64,000 nt of DNA, taken from NCBI GenBank assembly GCA_038210595.1, contig JBBQWN010000003.1, forward strand, positions 1 through 64,000, given 5' to 3'. The position numbers and the translations under genes were made by a program. Each line of letters starts with the position of its first letter. The stretch's first letter is position 1. The notes beneath the pieces are model-generated. The model was not told the DNA's origin, did not search any database, and saw only the letters and a list, made by a program, of their open reading frames with translations. Of this stretch, positions 25,653 through 33,999 are shown piece after piece. The DNA is from Glacieibacterium sp038210595 (GTDB taxonomy: Bacteria; Pseudomonadota; Alphaproteobacteria; Sphingomonadales; Sphingomonadaceae).

Positions 25653-27016
25653 GCCCAACCGCCGTCCGCAAGCTGCTGGTCGTCGAGGACGACGAAGGCC
25701 TGCAGCGCCAGTTGCGCTGGAGCTATGAGGATTACGAGGTCGTCATCGCTGGCGACCGCAGCACCGCGATCGAGGCGGTGCGCCACCATTCCCCCGCGGT
25801 GGTGACGCTCGACCTTGGCCTGCCGCCCGATCCCGACGGCACCTCCGAAGGCTTTGCGACACTAACCGAGATCCTGCGCGCGGCCCCCGGCACCAAGGTC
25901 ATCGTCGCGTCCGGGCACGGCGCACGCGACAGTGCGCTGCGGGCGATCGCGGCGGGCGCATTCGATTTCTATGCCAAGCCGGTCGACATCGACGAGCTCG
26001 GGCTGATCGTCCGGCGCGCCTATCACGTCCATGACCTGGAGGCAGAAAACCGCCGCCTCGCCGAGGTCGCCGGGCCGCAGGACGTACTCGGCGGCATCAT
26101 CACCGGCAGCCCCGAAATGCTGAAGGTGGCGCGGATGATCGAGCGTGTCGCCGCCGCCGACGTGTCGGTGATGCTGCTCGGCGCGTCCGGCACCGGCAAG
26201 GAGTTGCTGGCGCGGGGCCTGCACAACGCCTCGCTGCGCAAGGCCAAGCCGTTCATCGCGATCAACTGCGCGGCGATCCCCGAGAACCTGCTCGAGAGCG
26301 AGCTGTTCGGCTATGAGAAGGGAGCGTTCACCGGCGCTGCCAAGACCACCGAGGGCAAGATCGAGCTGGCCGAGGGCGGCACGCTGTTCCTCGACGAGGT
26401 CGGCGACATCCCGCTGCCGCTGCAGGTCAAGCTGCTGCGCTTCCTGCAGGAGCGCGTCATCGAGCGGATCGGCGGTCGACGCCCGATCCCGGTCGACGTG
26501 CGGATCGTCTGCGCCACCCACCAGAATCTCGAGGAGATGATCAGCACGGGGCGATTCCGCGAGGATCTGTATTACCGCCTTGCCGAAATCGTCGTCCGCA
26601 TCCCGTCGCTGGCGGAGCGGCCCGGCGATGCGACGCTGCTCGCCCACCATTTCCTCGGCAAGTTCGGGCGCGAGCATGGCCGGCTGTTCAAGGGCTTCAG
26701 CGCCGATGCCGTAGCTGCGATGACCGACTGGCATTGGCCGGGCAATGTCCGCGAGCTGGAGAACCGCCTCAAGCGGGCGGTGATCATGGCGGAGGGCAGC
26801 CGCCTCGACGCCAACGATCTCGATCTCGGCGACAAGAGCGACGGGGCGGCCGCGCTCAACCTGAAGACTGCGCGCGAACAGGCCGACCGTCGCGCCATCC
26901 GCCTCGCGATGGCGCGCACGGAAGGCAATATCTCCTCGACGGCAAAGCTGCTCGGGGTCAGCCGGCCGACGCTTTACGACCTGCTCAAGCAGTATGGGCT
27001 CGAGGTGCCGGGGTAG
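25649..27016 (+). CDS. prsR: PEP-CTERM-box response regulator PrsR (sigma-54 activator)
   Basis: Transcription activator that opens sigma-54 promoters of PEP-CTERM and exopolysaccharide genes. Its 455 residues comprise a receiver domain (phospho-Asp in VVTLDLGLPPDPDG at about 50), an AAA+ domain with Walker A GASGTGKE (about 180), the sigma-54 contact loop GAFTGA (about 225) and GGTLFLDEVGD, then a Fis-type helix-turn-helix at the C-terminus (NISSTAKLLGVSRPTLYDLL). The TTG start overlaps the prsK stop and is preceded by AGAGGAAAG. Likely targets in this window include the gene at 27624-28520, which has a perfect -24/-12 promoter. Confidence 0.94.
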   Translation: MSPTAVRKLLVVEDDEGLQRQLRWSYEDYEVVIAGDRSTAIEAVRHHSPAVVTLDLGLPPDPDGTSEGFATLTEILRAAPGTKVIVASGHGARDSALRAIAAGAFDFYAKPVDIDELGLIVRRAYHVHDLEAENRRLAEVAGPQDVLGGIITGSPEMLKVARMIERVAAADVSVMLLGASGTGKELLARGLHNASLRKAKPFIAINCAAIPENLLESELFGYEKGAFTGAAKTTEGKIELAEGGTLFLDEVGDIPLPLQVKLLRFLQERVIERIGGRRPIPVDVRIVCATHQNLEEMISTGRFREDLYYRLAEIVVRIPSLAERPGDATLLAHHFLGKFGREHGRLFKGFSADAVAAMTDWHWPGNVRELENRLKRAVIMAEGSRLDANDLDLGDKSDGAAALNLKTAREQADRRAIRLAMARTEGNISSTAKLLGVSRPTLYDLLKQYGLEVPG

Positions 27017-27058
27017 CGCTTGCATCCGCAAGGCGTGCCGCCTACACGGTCCGCCGGT

Positions 27059-27135
<77 letters not shown>

Positions 27136-27258
27136 GTTCACCGATCCCCAGTCTTAGGAATTGTGCCATTCTGGTTCTCAATCGTGGCTTATCACTTGAC
27201 ATTATGTGCCATATCGGTTAGTCCATAATCCACGTCTAATGAATATGGAGACCTGGAC

Positions 27259-27672
27259 ATGGCTTTCCTCGACGCGATGATCGGTCCGGTCGCGGGCCTG
27301 CTCGACAAGCTGATTCCCGACCCCAAGGCGCGCGACGCCGCCAAGCTGGAACTGCTCAAGCTGCAGGGCAGCCAGGATCTCGAGGTGGTCAAGGCGCAGC
27401 TGTCGGCGATCGTCGCGGAAGCGCAGTCGGCCGATCCGTGGACCAGCCGGGCACGCCCGAGCTTTCTCTACGTGATGTACACGCTGCTGCTGTGGTCGGT
27501 GCCGATGGGCCTAATCGCGGCGGTACGGCCCGAGATGGCGGCGGCAATCGGCCAGGGCATGACCGGTTATCTCGCTGCCATCCCGGAGCCGCTCTATGCG
27601 CTCTTCGGCACCGGCTACCTCGGCTACACGGCCGCGCGCGAATGGGGCAAGGCCAGGCTCGCCGACCGCTGA
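27259..27672 (+). CDS. Three-TM holin of the gene-transfer-agent type
   Basis: A 137-residue protein resembling the holin family described for gene-transfer-agent release (GTA_holin_3TM). The N-terminus carries LDKLIPDPKARDAAKLELLKLQ, split here into LDKLIPD and KARDAAKLELL, an amphipathic helix. Transmembrane segments follow (about 70-90, 93-118), with the RPSFLYVMYTLLLW motif typical of the family. Holins let endolysin cross the inner membrane. No endolysin or capsid genes are adjacent, so this is a stand-alone gene or the remnant of a GTA or prophage. A TTGACA box lies about 65 bp upstream. Its 3' end overlaps the convergent PEP-CTERM gene by 49 bp. Confidence 0.8.
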   Translation: MAFLDAMIGPVAGLLDKLIPDPKARDAAKLELLKLQGSQDLEVVKAQLSAIVAEAQSADPWTSRARPSFLYVMYTLLLWSVPMGLIAAVRPEMAAAIGQGMTGYLAAIPEPLYALFGTGYLGYTAAREWGKARLADR

Positions 27673-28520
27673 CGACGGCGCATCACGAGGCCGGCAAGCG
27701 CGAAGCCGGCGATCATCTGCGCCCACATCGCGGGCTCCGGCACGGCGGCCTCGGCATCGCTGATCAGCGCCTGACTGCGGGCGATATAGATGTTGCCGCT
27801 GACCAGGCCGGTGCCGACCGGCAGGCCGTTCAGGATGACGTGAATGGCATTGGTGCTGATGCCGGCGGTATGGACACCGTTCGACACCGGCACCTGCTCG
27901 TTGAGGATGATCCTCAGGGTCTCCGAGCCGAGCACGCCGAGACTGAACAAGACCGTGTTCGGGTCCGGGTTAACGAACAGCGAACCGTCGATGACGACGT
28001 TGCCGAGCAGACTGCCGCTAAGGGTCAGCCCTTCGATCTGCGTGAAGCCGGTCGCGCTGGCGATCCCGCCCGGCGCCGCGACCGAGGAGCGTGACACGAC
28101 CGACGTTGCGTTGATCCCGAGCAGGTTGGTGAATTGGCCCAGGAACACGGTGCCGAGCGCGGTTGAGAGATCATCGACCTCGGCGCGGCCGGATCCGCTC
28201 TGGCTGACCGGGAACGGGGACTGGGCGGCGGAAGTCAGCACGCCGGTGGTCAGGCGCTGCTGCACGCCGACCAGTCCGAGTGCGCCGAGGGTAAGGGTGT
28301 CGTCGGCCGATGCGAGCGTGTCGCTGTTGGCATAACTCACGCCCGCCGACCCGCCGGCGCTGGTCAGCGGACCCAGGCCGACAGCGGCCAGGCTGAGCAG
28401 CCGGAGGTTGATGCTGATGTCCGAGGCGCTCGAGCTGACGACTGTCGCCGATTGGGCGGGCACAGCCATGGACGACAAGACCGCCCCCGAAACGAACAAC
28501 ATGGTCTTTCGATAAAGCAT
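27624..28520 (-). CDS. Choice-of-anchor-type PEPxxWA-CTERM protein
   Basis: A 298-residue exported protein: signal peptide (MLYRKTMLFVSGAVLSSMAVPAQSA), a beta-rich body with ATVVSSSASDISINLRLL resembling the choice-of-anchor P domain, and a PEP-CTERM tail (AVPEPAMWAQMIAGFALAGL, then RRRQR). Unusually, 14 residues (SASLALPHSRAAV) follow the basic cluster. The start at 28520 has a GGGAGG site 10 nt upstream. A perfect sigma-54 promoter lies 47 bp upstream, and the regulator pair prsKR is 600 bp away, so control by PrsR is likely. Probably exported and anchored or released by an exosortase at the cell surface. Confidence 0.85.
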   Translation of the reverse strand: MLYRKTMLFVSGAVLSSMAVPAQSATVVSSSASDISINLRLLSLAAVGLGPLTSAGGSAGVSYANSDTLASADDTLTLGALGLVGVQQRLTTGVLTSAAQSPFPVSQSGSGRAEVDDLSTALGTVFLGQFTNLLGINATSVVSRSSVAAPGGIASATGFTQIEGLTLSGSLLGNVVIDGSLFVNPDPNTVLFSLGVLGSETLRIILNEQVPVSNGVHTAGISTNAIHVILNGLPVGTGLVSGNIYIARSQALISDAEAAVPEPAMWAQMIAGFALAGLVMRRRQRSASLALPHSRAAV

Positions 28521-28566
28521 CACGTTACGGCCTCCCAACAAAAGACAAGTCTGTGCATCTAGCGAT

Positions 28567-28581
28567 GCAAAGACTGTGCCA
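28567..28581 (-). promoter_or_regulatory. Perfect sigma-54 (-24/-12) promoter of the PEP-CTERM gene
   Basis: The minus strand reads TGGCAC-AGTCT-TTGC followed by A, a full match to TGGCACRNNNNTTGCW. The start site should fall near 28556, giving a leader of about 35 nt before the ATG at 28520. The 160 bp upstream (28582-28741) are AT-rich and suitable for activator binding and DNA bending. PrsR is the nearest sigma-54 activator. Confidence 0.85.
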
Positions 28582-28741
28582 ATCGTTATCGGCTAGGCAT
28601 TTACCGTGTTGTTCGCGATACGGAACAATCGTCGCGATCCCCTGATTGTAAAATATTCCGACAGAAATTACTCGAAACAATCGTTACGGGTACCTTACGG
28701 ATTAATCAATGTAATGAATAATCAATAGGGTGTTAACGAGA

Positions 28742-29272
28742 CTAATCTTGGGAAAACCTATCTTCGGTACGGTAACGTCCTGCCAGTTGGATATAACCCT
28801 CGACGGCCGCCCGGTTGCGCGCAATTTCGGCGTCGCTGAGGGCGCGGGCGAATGCCGCCGGGCGCCCGGCCCAGAGCTCGCCGCGCGGGATGCGCTTGCC
28901 CGGCGTCAGCAACGCGCCGGCGGCAAGCATAGCATCGGTTTCGATCACGCAGCCGTCCATGACGATGCTGCCGAGGCCGACGAACGCGTGGTCCTCCAGC
29001 GTGCAGCCGTGGATGATGGCGAGGTGGCCGACCAGGCAGTGCGCGCCGATGATCGTGCCGTGGCTGCCGCGGGTGACGTGGACGATGGTGCCGTCCTGAA
29101 TGTTGCTGCCGGCGCCGACCTCGATCGGCATAACGTCGCCCCGCAGCACGCAATTATACCAGATGCTGGCACCGGCACCGATGCGGACATCGCCGATCAC
29201 GCGCGCGCCGGGCGCGATAAAAGCATCCGCCGCCACCCGGGGCAGGACGCCGTCGAACGGATACAGGCTCAC
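28742..29272 (-). CDS. Gamma carbonic anhydrase-like hexapeptide-repeat protein
   Basis: A 176-residue left-handed beta-helix protein of the YrdA/PaaY type, trimeric, with metal-binding histidines in the usual places (IVHVTRGSHG, GAHCLVGHLAIIHGC). Such proteins bind Zn and resemble gamma carbonic anhydrases, though many lack that activity. The ATG overlaps the stop of the upstream GNAT gene (ATGA), making it last in the argC-GNAT-this-gene operon. The 3' end borders the AT-rich promoter region of the PEP-CTERM gene. Confidence 0.9.
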   Translation of the reverse strand: MSLYPFDGVLPRVAADAFIAPGARVIGDVRIGAGASIWYNCVLRGDVMPIEVGAGSNIQDGTIVHVTRGSHGTIIGAHCLVGHLAIIHGCTLEDHAFVGLGSIVMDGCVIETDAMLAAGALLTPGKRIPRGELWAGRPAAFARALSDAEIARNRAAVEGYIQLAGRYRTEDRFSQD

Positions 29273-29799
29273 GGCCGCAGGATGCGGTAGGTGATGTGCG
29301 GCCGCACCGGGCTGTCCATCGGCACGGCCGGGTGCTCGAAATCGGCGGCGAGGTCGCGGGTCATGCCGATCCGCTCCATCACCCGCCAGCTCTTCTCGTT
29401 CGCCGCAACGGTGATCGCGGCGATGCGCGGCACTTCGGGGTCGGCAAAGCCATGCGCCAGCGCGGCGCGGGCGGCCTCGCTGGCATAGCCCTGGCCCCAG
29501 CCGTGCCGGCCGAGCCGCCAGCCGATCTCGAGGTCGTCTTCGATCGGCGTGCCCGGTGCACCGGTCTTGAGGCCTGCCAGGCCGAGCAGTACGCCATCGC
29601 TCTTGCGCTCAACAGCCCAGAAGCAGAAGCCGTGGCTCGCCTGCGCGGCGATCTGCCGGTCGATCTGGGCATCGGTTTCGGCGCGCGTCATCGGGGCCAC
29701 GAAATAACGCATGACCTCGGCATCGGCGTTGATCGCGGCGATGGCGTCGCGGTGGTCGCTCCGCCACTCCGCGAGGATCAGGCGCTCGGTCTCGATCAC
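29269..29799 (-). CDS. GNAT-family N-acetyltransferase (RimJ/RimL-like)
   Basis: A 176-residue acetyltransferase that transfers acetyl from acetyl-CoA to an amine, likely a protein N-terminus or small molecule. Seen: the start METERLILAEWR-like ERLILAEWRSDH, the central GWRLGRHGWGQGYASEA acetyl-CoA loop (RxxGxGxA type), and IAAITVAANEKSWRVMERIGM. It overlaps argC and the carbonic-anhydrase-like gene by 4 nt on either side. Substrate unknown. Confidence 0.88.
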   Translation of the reverse strand: MIETERLILAEWRSDHRDAIAAINADAEVMRYFVAPMTRAETDAQIDRQIAAQASHGFCFWAVERKSDGVLLGLAGLKTGAPGTPIEDDLEIGWRLGRHGWGQGYASEAARAALAHGFADPEVPRIAAITVAANEKSWRVMERIGMTRDLAADFEHPAVPMDSPVRPHITYRILRP

Positions 29800-30833
29800 G
29801 GGAACAGCGGCGCTTGCATGAGGCCGGTGGTCTCGGGCACGCCGAACATCAGGTTGAAGTTCTGGATCGCCTGGCCCGACGAGCCCTTCACCAGATTGTC
29901 GATGGCCGCGATGACCAGGGCGCGGCCGGGAATGCGGTCGGCGAAGACATTGACGACGGCGTGGTTGGAGCCGCGTACCATGCGCGTCGCCGGTGCCACA
30001 CCTTCCGGCAGCAGGTGGACGAACGGCTCGTCGATATAGCGCGCCAGCAGCGCGGCCCGCAGGTCAGCGACCGGGGCCGTGGTCTCGACCGCGATGGTGA
30101 CGAGCTCGCCCCGGTTGATGGGCACCAGGTGCGGTGTAAAGCTGATCCGCACGTCGTGCCCGGCGCGGGCAGCGATTTCCTGCTCGATCTCGGGCATGTG
30201 GCGATGCGCGCCGATGGCATAGGGGTGGACAGCCTCCGCCACCTCGACGAACAGGTTCGCTTCCTTGAGCGAGCGGCCGGCACCCGACACGCCCGACAGC
30301 GCGTTGACGCTGATCCGCGCGGGATCGATGAGCCTCGCTTCGACCAGCGGCAGCACGGCGAGCAGGACGGCGGTCGGATAGCAGCCAGGGCAGGCGACCA
30401 GCGCCGCGCCGGGCAGGGCGGGTCGGGCATATTCGGTCAGCCCATACACGGCACCGGCCAGCAGAGCCGGGGCCGGGTGCGCGCCGCCGTACCATTCGGC
30501 ATAGGTCGCGGCGTCCTTCAGGCGGAAATCCGCCGAAAGGTCGATGATCTTCGGCCCCTTGAGCGTCGACAGCAGCGCCGCCGAGGCCGCATGGGGCAGG
30601 CACCCGAACACCGCGTCGATGCCCGACCAGTCGATGTCCTCGGCGCGCGCCAGCCGCGGCAGGCCGGGGTAGGGCGCGAAGTGCGGCCACACCTCGGCCA
30701 TCGTGAGCCCGGCCTTGGCGTTGGCGGACAGCGCCGCGATCTCGATGTGGGGATGGGTCAGGGCCAGGCGCACGAGGTCGGCGCCGGTGTAACCGGAGGC
30801 GCCGAGGACGGCGATGCGGATGGGCGCGCTCAT
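29796..30833 (-). CDS. argC: N-acetyl-gamma-glutamyl-phosphate reductase
   Basis: Arginine biosynthesis: reduces N-acetylglutamyl phosphate to the semialdehyde with NADPH. Its 345 residues show the dinucleotide-binding VLGASGYTGADLVRL at the N-terminus, the nucleophile Cys in VACPGCYPTA (about residue 148), SGVSGAGRSLKE and the C-terminal KGSSGQAIQNFNLMFG. The start at 30833 (MSAPIRIAVLG) is preferred over an upstream ATG at 30914, which adds 27 non-conserved residues. First gene of a three-gene overlapping operon. Confidence 0.95.
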   Translation of the reverse strand: MSAPIRIAVLGASGYTGADLVRLALTHPHIEIAALSANAKAGLTMAEVWPHFAPYPGLPRLARAEDIDWSGIDAVFGCLPHAASAALLSTLKGPKIIDLSADFRLKDAATYAEWYGGAHPAPALLAGAVYGLTEYARPALPGAALVACPGCYPTAVLLAVLPLVEARLIDPARISVNALSGVSGAGRSLKEANLFVEVAEAVHPYAIGAHRHMPEIEQEIAARAGHDVRISFTPHLVPINRGELVTIAVETTAPVADLRAALLARYIDEPFVHLLPEGVAPATRMVRGSNHAVVNVFADRIPGRALVIAAIDNLVKGSSGQAIQNFNLMFGVPETTGLMQAPLFP

Positions 30834-30925
30834 CTGCGGCGGGTTAGGGGAAGCGGCGCAGGGCTTCAAGTCGGCGGCCAGAGTCGCTATGCCTGCGCCT
30901 GGGCTGGGGGGCACCTAAGCGGCTG

Positions 30926-31525
30926 ATGGTCGACCAACTGCTGAATCGTATCGACGCGGCAATCGGCCCATATGGGCTGATCGGCATCGCCGCCTTCCTG
31001 ACGCTGGTGCTTTTGCGGCTGGGACCAGCCGTGGTCGCCAGCATGGTAGTGCCGCCGATCAAGCGTAAGCTGCTGATGACCGACCGCGAAGTGAAGTTCT
31101 GGCGGCTGCTCCGTCACGCGGCTGCCTCGCATCATGTCGCGCCGCAGGTTGCGATGGGCGCGCTGATCACCCACACGCCATGGTCCGGCATCCGGTCACT
31201 GTATGCCGTGCGAAGCCGGTTCGACCGGAAGATCGTCGACTTCGTCCTCGTCGATGATGCCGGCAAGGTGCGGTTGCTCGTCGAACTTGACGACCGCACC
31301 CACGATGTCGCCAAGGATGCTGCGCGGGACGCTATGACCGCGCGGGCGGGCTATCGCACGCTGCGCGTCAACGGCGTCGTCGCGCGCGATCCCTATCTGC
31401 TGAAGGCCGCCGTCGACGGCGCGCTGGGCCTTGAACCGGTCTGGTCGCCGCCGGTGTTTAACCCAGTAGGCGAGCCGCGTGCACCGCGTGGTAGGTCAGC
31501 ACGCCCGAGCAGCCCGCCCGCTTGA
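30926..31525 (+). CDS. DUF2726 domain protein with N-terminal membrane helix
   Basis: A 199-residue protein with one hydrophobic helix (about 15-40) followed by a DUF2726 domain (about 48-170): LLMTDREVKFWRLLRHA, VDFVLVDDAGKVRLLVELDDRTHD and AGYRTLRVN. DUF2726 shares the PD-(D/E)xK nuclease-like core (here DFVLVDD...LLVELDD), so a nucleic-acid role is possible but unproven. Divergent from argC. The last 68 bp overlap the convergent hemB end, and the final Pro/Ser/Arg-rich tail is encoded in that overlap. Confidence 0.78.
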   Translation: MVDQLLNRIDAAIGPYGLIGIAAFLTLVLLRLGPAVVASMVVPPIKRKLLMTDREVKFWRLLRHAAASHHVAPQVAMGALITHTPWSGIRSLYAVRSRFDRKIVDFVLVDDAGKVRLLVELDDRTHDVAKDAARDAMTARAGYRTLRVNGVVARDPYLLKAAVDGALGLEPVWSPPVFNPVGEPRAPRGRSARPSSPPA

Positions 31526-32447
31526 AGGCGGTCAGCGTCTCGAGCACGCCGCGGTCGCGGTCGAGGACGCCGGCGGCCACCGCCGCCTCAATCATCGCGT
31601 ATTCGCCGCTGACCTGATAGGCGAAGACCGGCACTTCGAACCGCTCCTTCACCCGGCGCACGATGTCGAGGTACGGGAGGCCGGGCTTGACCATCACCGT
31701 GTCCGCGCCCTCGGCGAGGTCGAGCGCGACCTCGCGCAGCGCCTCTTCGGTATTCGCCGGGTCCATCTGGTAGGTCTTCTTGTCGCCTTTCAGGTAGCCG
31801 CCGGACCCGACCGCATCGCGGAAGGGCCCGTAGAAGGCGCTCGCATACTTGGCGGCGTAGGCCATGATCTGGACGTCGTGGAAGCCTTCGCTCTCCAGCG
31901 CGGCGCGGATGGTGCCGACGCGTCCGTCCATCATGTCCGACGGCGCAATAATGTCGGCCCCGGCGCGCGCCTGATTGAGCGACTGGGCGACCAGCGCGTC
32001 GACGGTCACGTCGTTGAGGATGCGGCCGTCGTCGTGGAGCAGCCCGTCGTGGCCGTGGCTGGTGTAAGGGTCGAGCGCGACGTCGGTCAGGATGCCGATC
32101 GCGGCCCCCGAATCCTTGATGGCGCGGATGGCGTTGCACATCAGATTGTCGGGGTTGGCGGCCTCCGCACCGTCCTCGCTGCGCGCGCTTGCGGGCGTGT
32201 TGGGGAACAGCGCCAGGCACGGGATGCCAAGCGCCGCCGCTTCCTTCGCCGCCGCGCCGAGCAGATCGGCGGACAGGCGTGTAACGCCCGGCATGGTCTT
32301 GACCGGCTCGCGGACGTTCGTGCCGCCGGTGACGAACACCGGCCAGATCAGATCGGCGGGCGTCAGCACGGTTTCGGCGACCATGGCGCGCGACCAGGGC
32401 TGGGCGCGGCTGCGGCGAAGGCGGAGGGCTGGATAGGATGCGGTCAT
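31458..32447 (-). CDS. hemB: Porphobilinogen synthase (5-aminolevulinate dehydratase)
   Basis: Condenses two 5-aminolevulinate molecules to porphobilinogen in haem synthesis. Its 329 residues contain both active-site lysine regions: MAYAAKYASAFYGPFRDA and DTVMVKPGLPYLDIV. LKGDKKTYQMDP and APSDMMDGR are also present. The metal-site region DVALDPYTSHGHDG lacks the triple-Cys zinc motif, as in Mg-dependent alphaproteobacterial enzymes. Complete; followed on the same strand by plsC upstream. Confidence 0.95.
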   Translation of the reverse strand: MTASYPALRLRRSRAQPWSRAMVAETVLTPADLIWPVFVTGGTNVREPVKTMPGVTRLSADLLGAAAKEAAALGIPCLALFPNTPASARSEDGAEAANPDNLMCNAIRAIKDSGAAIGILTDVALDPYTSHGHDGLLHDDGRILNDVTVDALVAQSLNQARAGADIIAPSDMMDGRVGTIRAALESEGFHDVQIMAYAAKYASAFYGPFRDAVGSGGYLKGDKKTYQMDPANTEEALREVALDLAEGADTVMVKPGLPYLDIVRRVKERFEVPVFAYQVSGEYAMIEAAVAAGVLDRDRGVLETLTAFKRAGCSGVLTYHAVHAARLLG

Positions 32448-32465
32448 GGCGGCGACTGTTAGCGG

Positions 32466-33239
32466 TCAGTTGATATCGAGGCCAGTAGTCGCCGACAGTG
32501 CCGCCGTGATCCGCCGGCGCACCTCGATGGTCAGCGCCTTGCGGCCGTCGCAGGCGGCAGGGTCGAACGGCGCCAGGAAATGCACGCGGCACCGGTATTT
32601 GCCACGCCGCGACAGGGAGCGCAGCGCGTTGGCCGGCGCACCCTCGGTGCCGATCCAGGCAAGGTCGCGCCCGGCATCGTCGAAGTCGAGCAGCACCGGC
32701 TGGATCAGCAGCGGGCGCGGCGGCGGTGACAGGCCTTCGAACAGCACCGACTTAAACGGCAGCAGGCTGCGGCCGTCGGTGGTCGTGCCTTCCGGGAACA
32801 GGGTCACGGGCCGGTGACCGGCAACGGCGGCGCGCAGCCGCACGACCTGGTCGCCGGCGGTCGAGCGGTCGGTGCGCGACACGAAGATGGTGTCGTTGAG
32901 CTTCGCCAGCCAGCCGATCACCGGCCAGCCGGCGATCGCGTCCTGGGCGACGAACCGCGTTTCCAGCAGCCCGCCGATGATGGTGATGTCGGTCCATGAC
33001 AAGTGGTTGGCGACGATGAACACCGCACTTGCGGGTCGCTCGCCAACGACTTCGACCTTAATGCCGCAGGCCCGCGCGGCACCGCGCAGGAACCGGCGCG
33101 GCCAGGGCGAGTCACGACCCGCGACGCGGTACAGCAGATGCGGTGGCAGGCACGCGACCAGAAGCGCCGTCAACCACGCGGCGCGCAGACCGCAGCGGAC
33201 GCGGCCCGACACGGACAGCGACGGCGCCGTTGGTGTCAT
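32466..33239 (-). CDS. plsC: 1-acyl-sn-glycerol-3-phosphate acyltransferase (PlsC family)
   Basis: Acylates lysophosphatidic acid in phospholipid synthesis at the inner membrane. Its 257 residues include an N-terminal hydrophobic segment (AAWLTALLVACLPPHLL), motif I NHLSWTD (NHxxxxD), the motif with FVSRTDRS, and motif III FPEGTTTDG. The start at 33239 begins MTPTAPS; an ATG 42 nt upstream is possible. The hemB start lies 18 nt downstream, suggesting co-transcription. Confidence 0.9.
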   Translation of the reverse strand: MTPTAPSLSVSGRVRCGLRAAWLTALLVACLPPHLLYRVAGRDSPWPRRFLRGAARACGIKVEVVGERPASAVFIVANHLSWTDITIIGGLLETRFVAQDAIAGWPVIGWLAKLNDTIFVSRTDRSTAGDQVVRLRAAVAGHRPVTLFPEGTTTDGRSLLPFKSVLFEGLSPPPRPLLIQPVLLDFDDAGRDLAWIGTEGAPANALRSLSRRGKYRCRVHFLAPFDPAACDGRKALTIEVRRRITAALSATTGLDIN

Positions 33240-33305
33240 CCATTCCGCGTTGGCATCCACCGCGCCGTCATAGCGCAGCACCGAGCGATTGCGACCCCCG
33301 GGGAT

Positions 33306-33930
33306 TCAGCCAAGGGCAGGCCTGGTCCGACGACGCAGCGCCGCACCACTCGCCCCGAAACCGGCGAGCATCAGCGCCCAGGTTCCGGGCTCGGGCACCG
33401 CGCCCGTGCTGTTCACCGCGACCCGCCAGGTGCCGCCCCAATATGCGTTGCTGGCGTATCCCAGATCCTCGGCGAACCCAGCCATGCTCAGCTGGTGACC
33501 GTCGGGGTCGCCGACGTAGTAGAGGCTGAAGTCGACGAGCCTGCCGCCAACGAAGTCGAAATAGCCTCCCCCGAGGTCGAAGGCGCTGTCCAGCGTCGTC
33601 GCCAGCGACCAGCGGAACACCGAATAACGAAAGAACAGCATGTCGCCGGTGACCTGAAAACGGCCGGTGAAGCCGTCGGGCGGCGCGGCCGGAAACTCCA
33701 GGTCGGGGTCGCCGGTCGCGCTGCCGAGGTGCAGGTCGGCAACCATCGTGAACGACTCCCCGACCGGGGGGGGGCGGCGGAAACTGGTCGTCGTCGGGGT
33801 CGGGTACCGAGTAGGTGACCACGGCGGGCCCTTCGAGGTGGATGTCGGTGATCGCCGCTGCCGCCGGCGCCGCCGCCAGGGCTGCCAGCGCTGCCAGCAA
33901 AGAGAGTGAACGGTTCGCCGTCGCGCCCAT
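33306..33930 (-). pseudogene. PEPxxWA-CTERM protein with frameshift in a C9 tract
   Basis: The first part reads in one frame from the ATG at 33930 (ribosome site GGGAG): signal peptide MGATANRSLSLLAALAALAA, then ITDIHLEGPAVVTYSVPDPDDDQFPPPP. The rest (VGESFTMVADLHLG ... AVPEPGTWALMLAGFG, RRR) reads in another frame to the stop at 33306. The switch occurs at nine consecutive C on the coding strand (33766-33774); eight C would join the two parts into one 207-residue protein. This is a real frameshift mutation, a phase-variable tract or a sequencing error. The joined protein is a typical exported PEP-CTERM protein of unknown function. Confidence 0.75.
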
Positions 33931-33999
33931 CGGGAACTCCCTTTCAGCCTTGTCCCAAGATACATCAAACTGCGGGGTTCGCACAGTGCGTCGCGGCGG

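Noticed and set aside
33931..33999. Sigma-54 promoter upstream of the frameshifted PEP-CTERM gene
   Set aside because: The best candidate (TGGGAC followed by TGAA at the -12 position) misses the essential GC of the -12 element.
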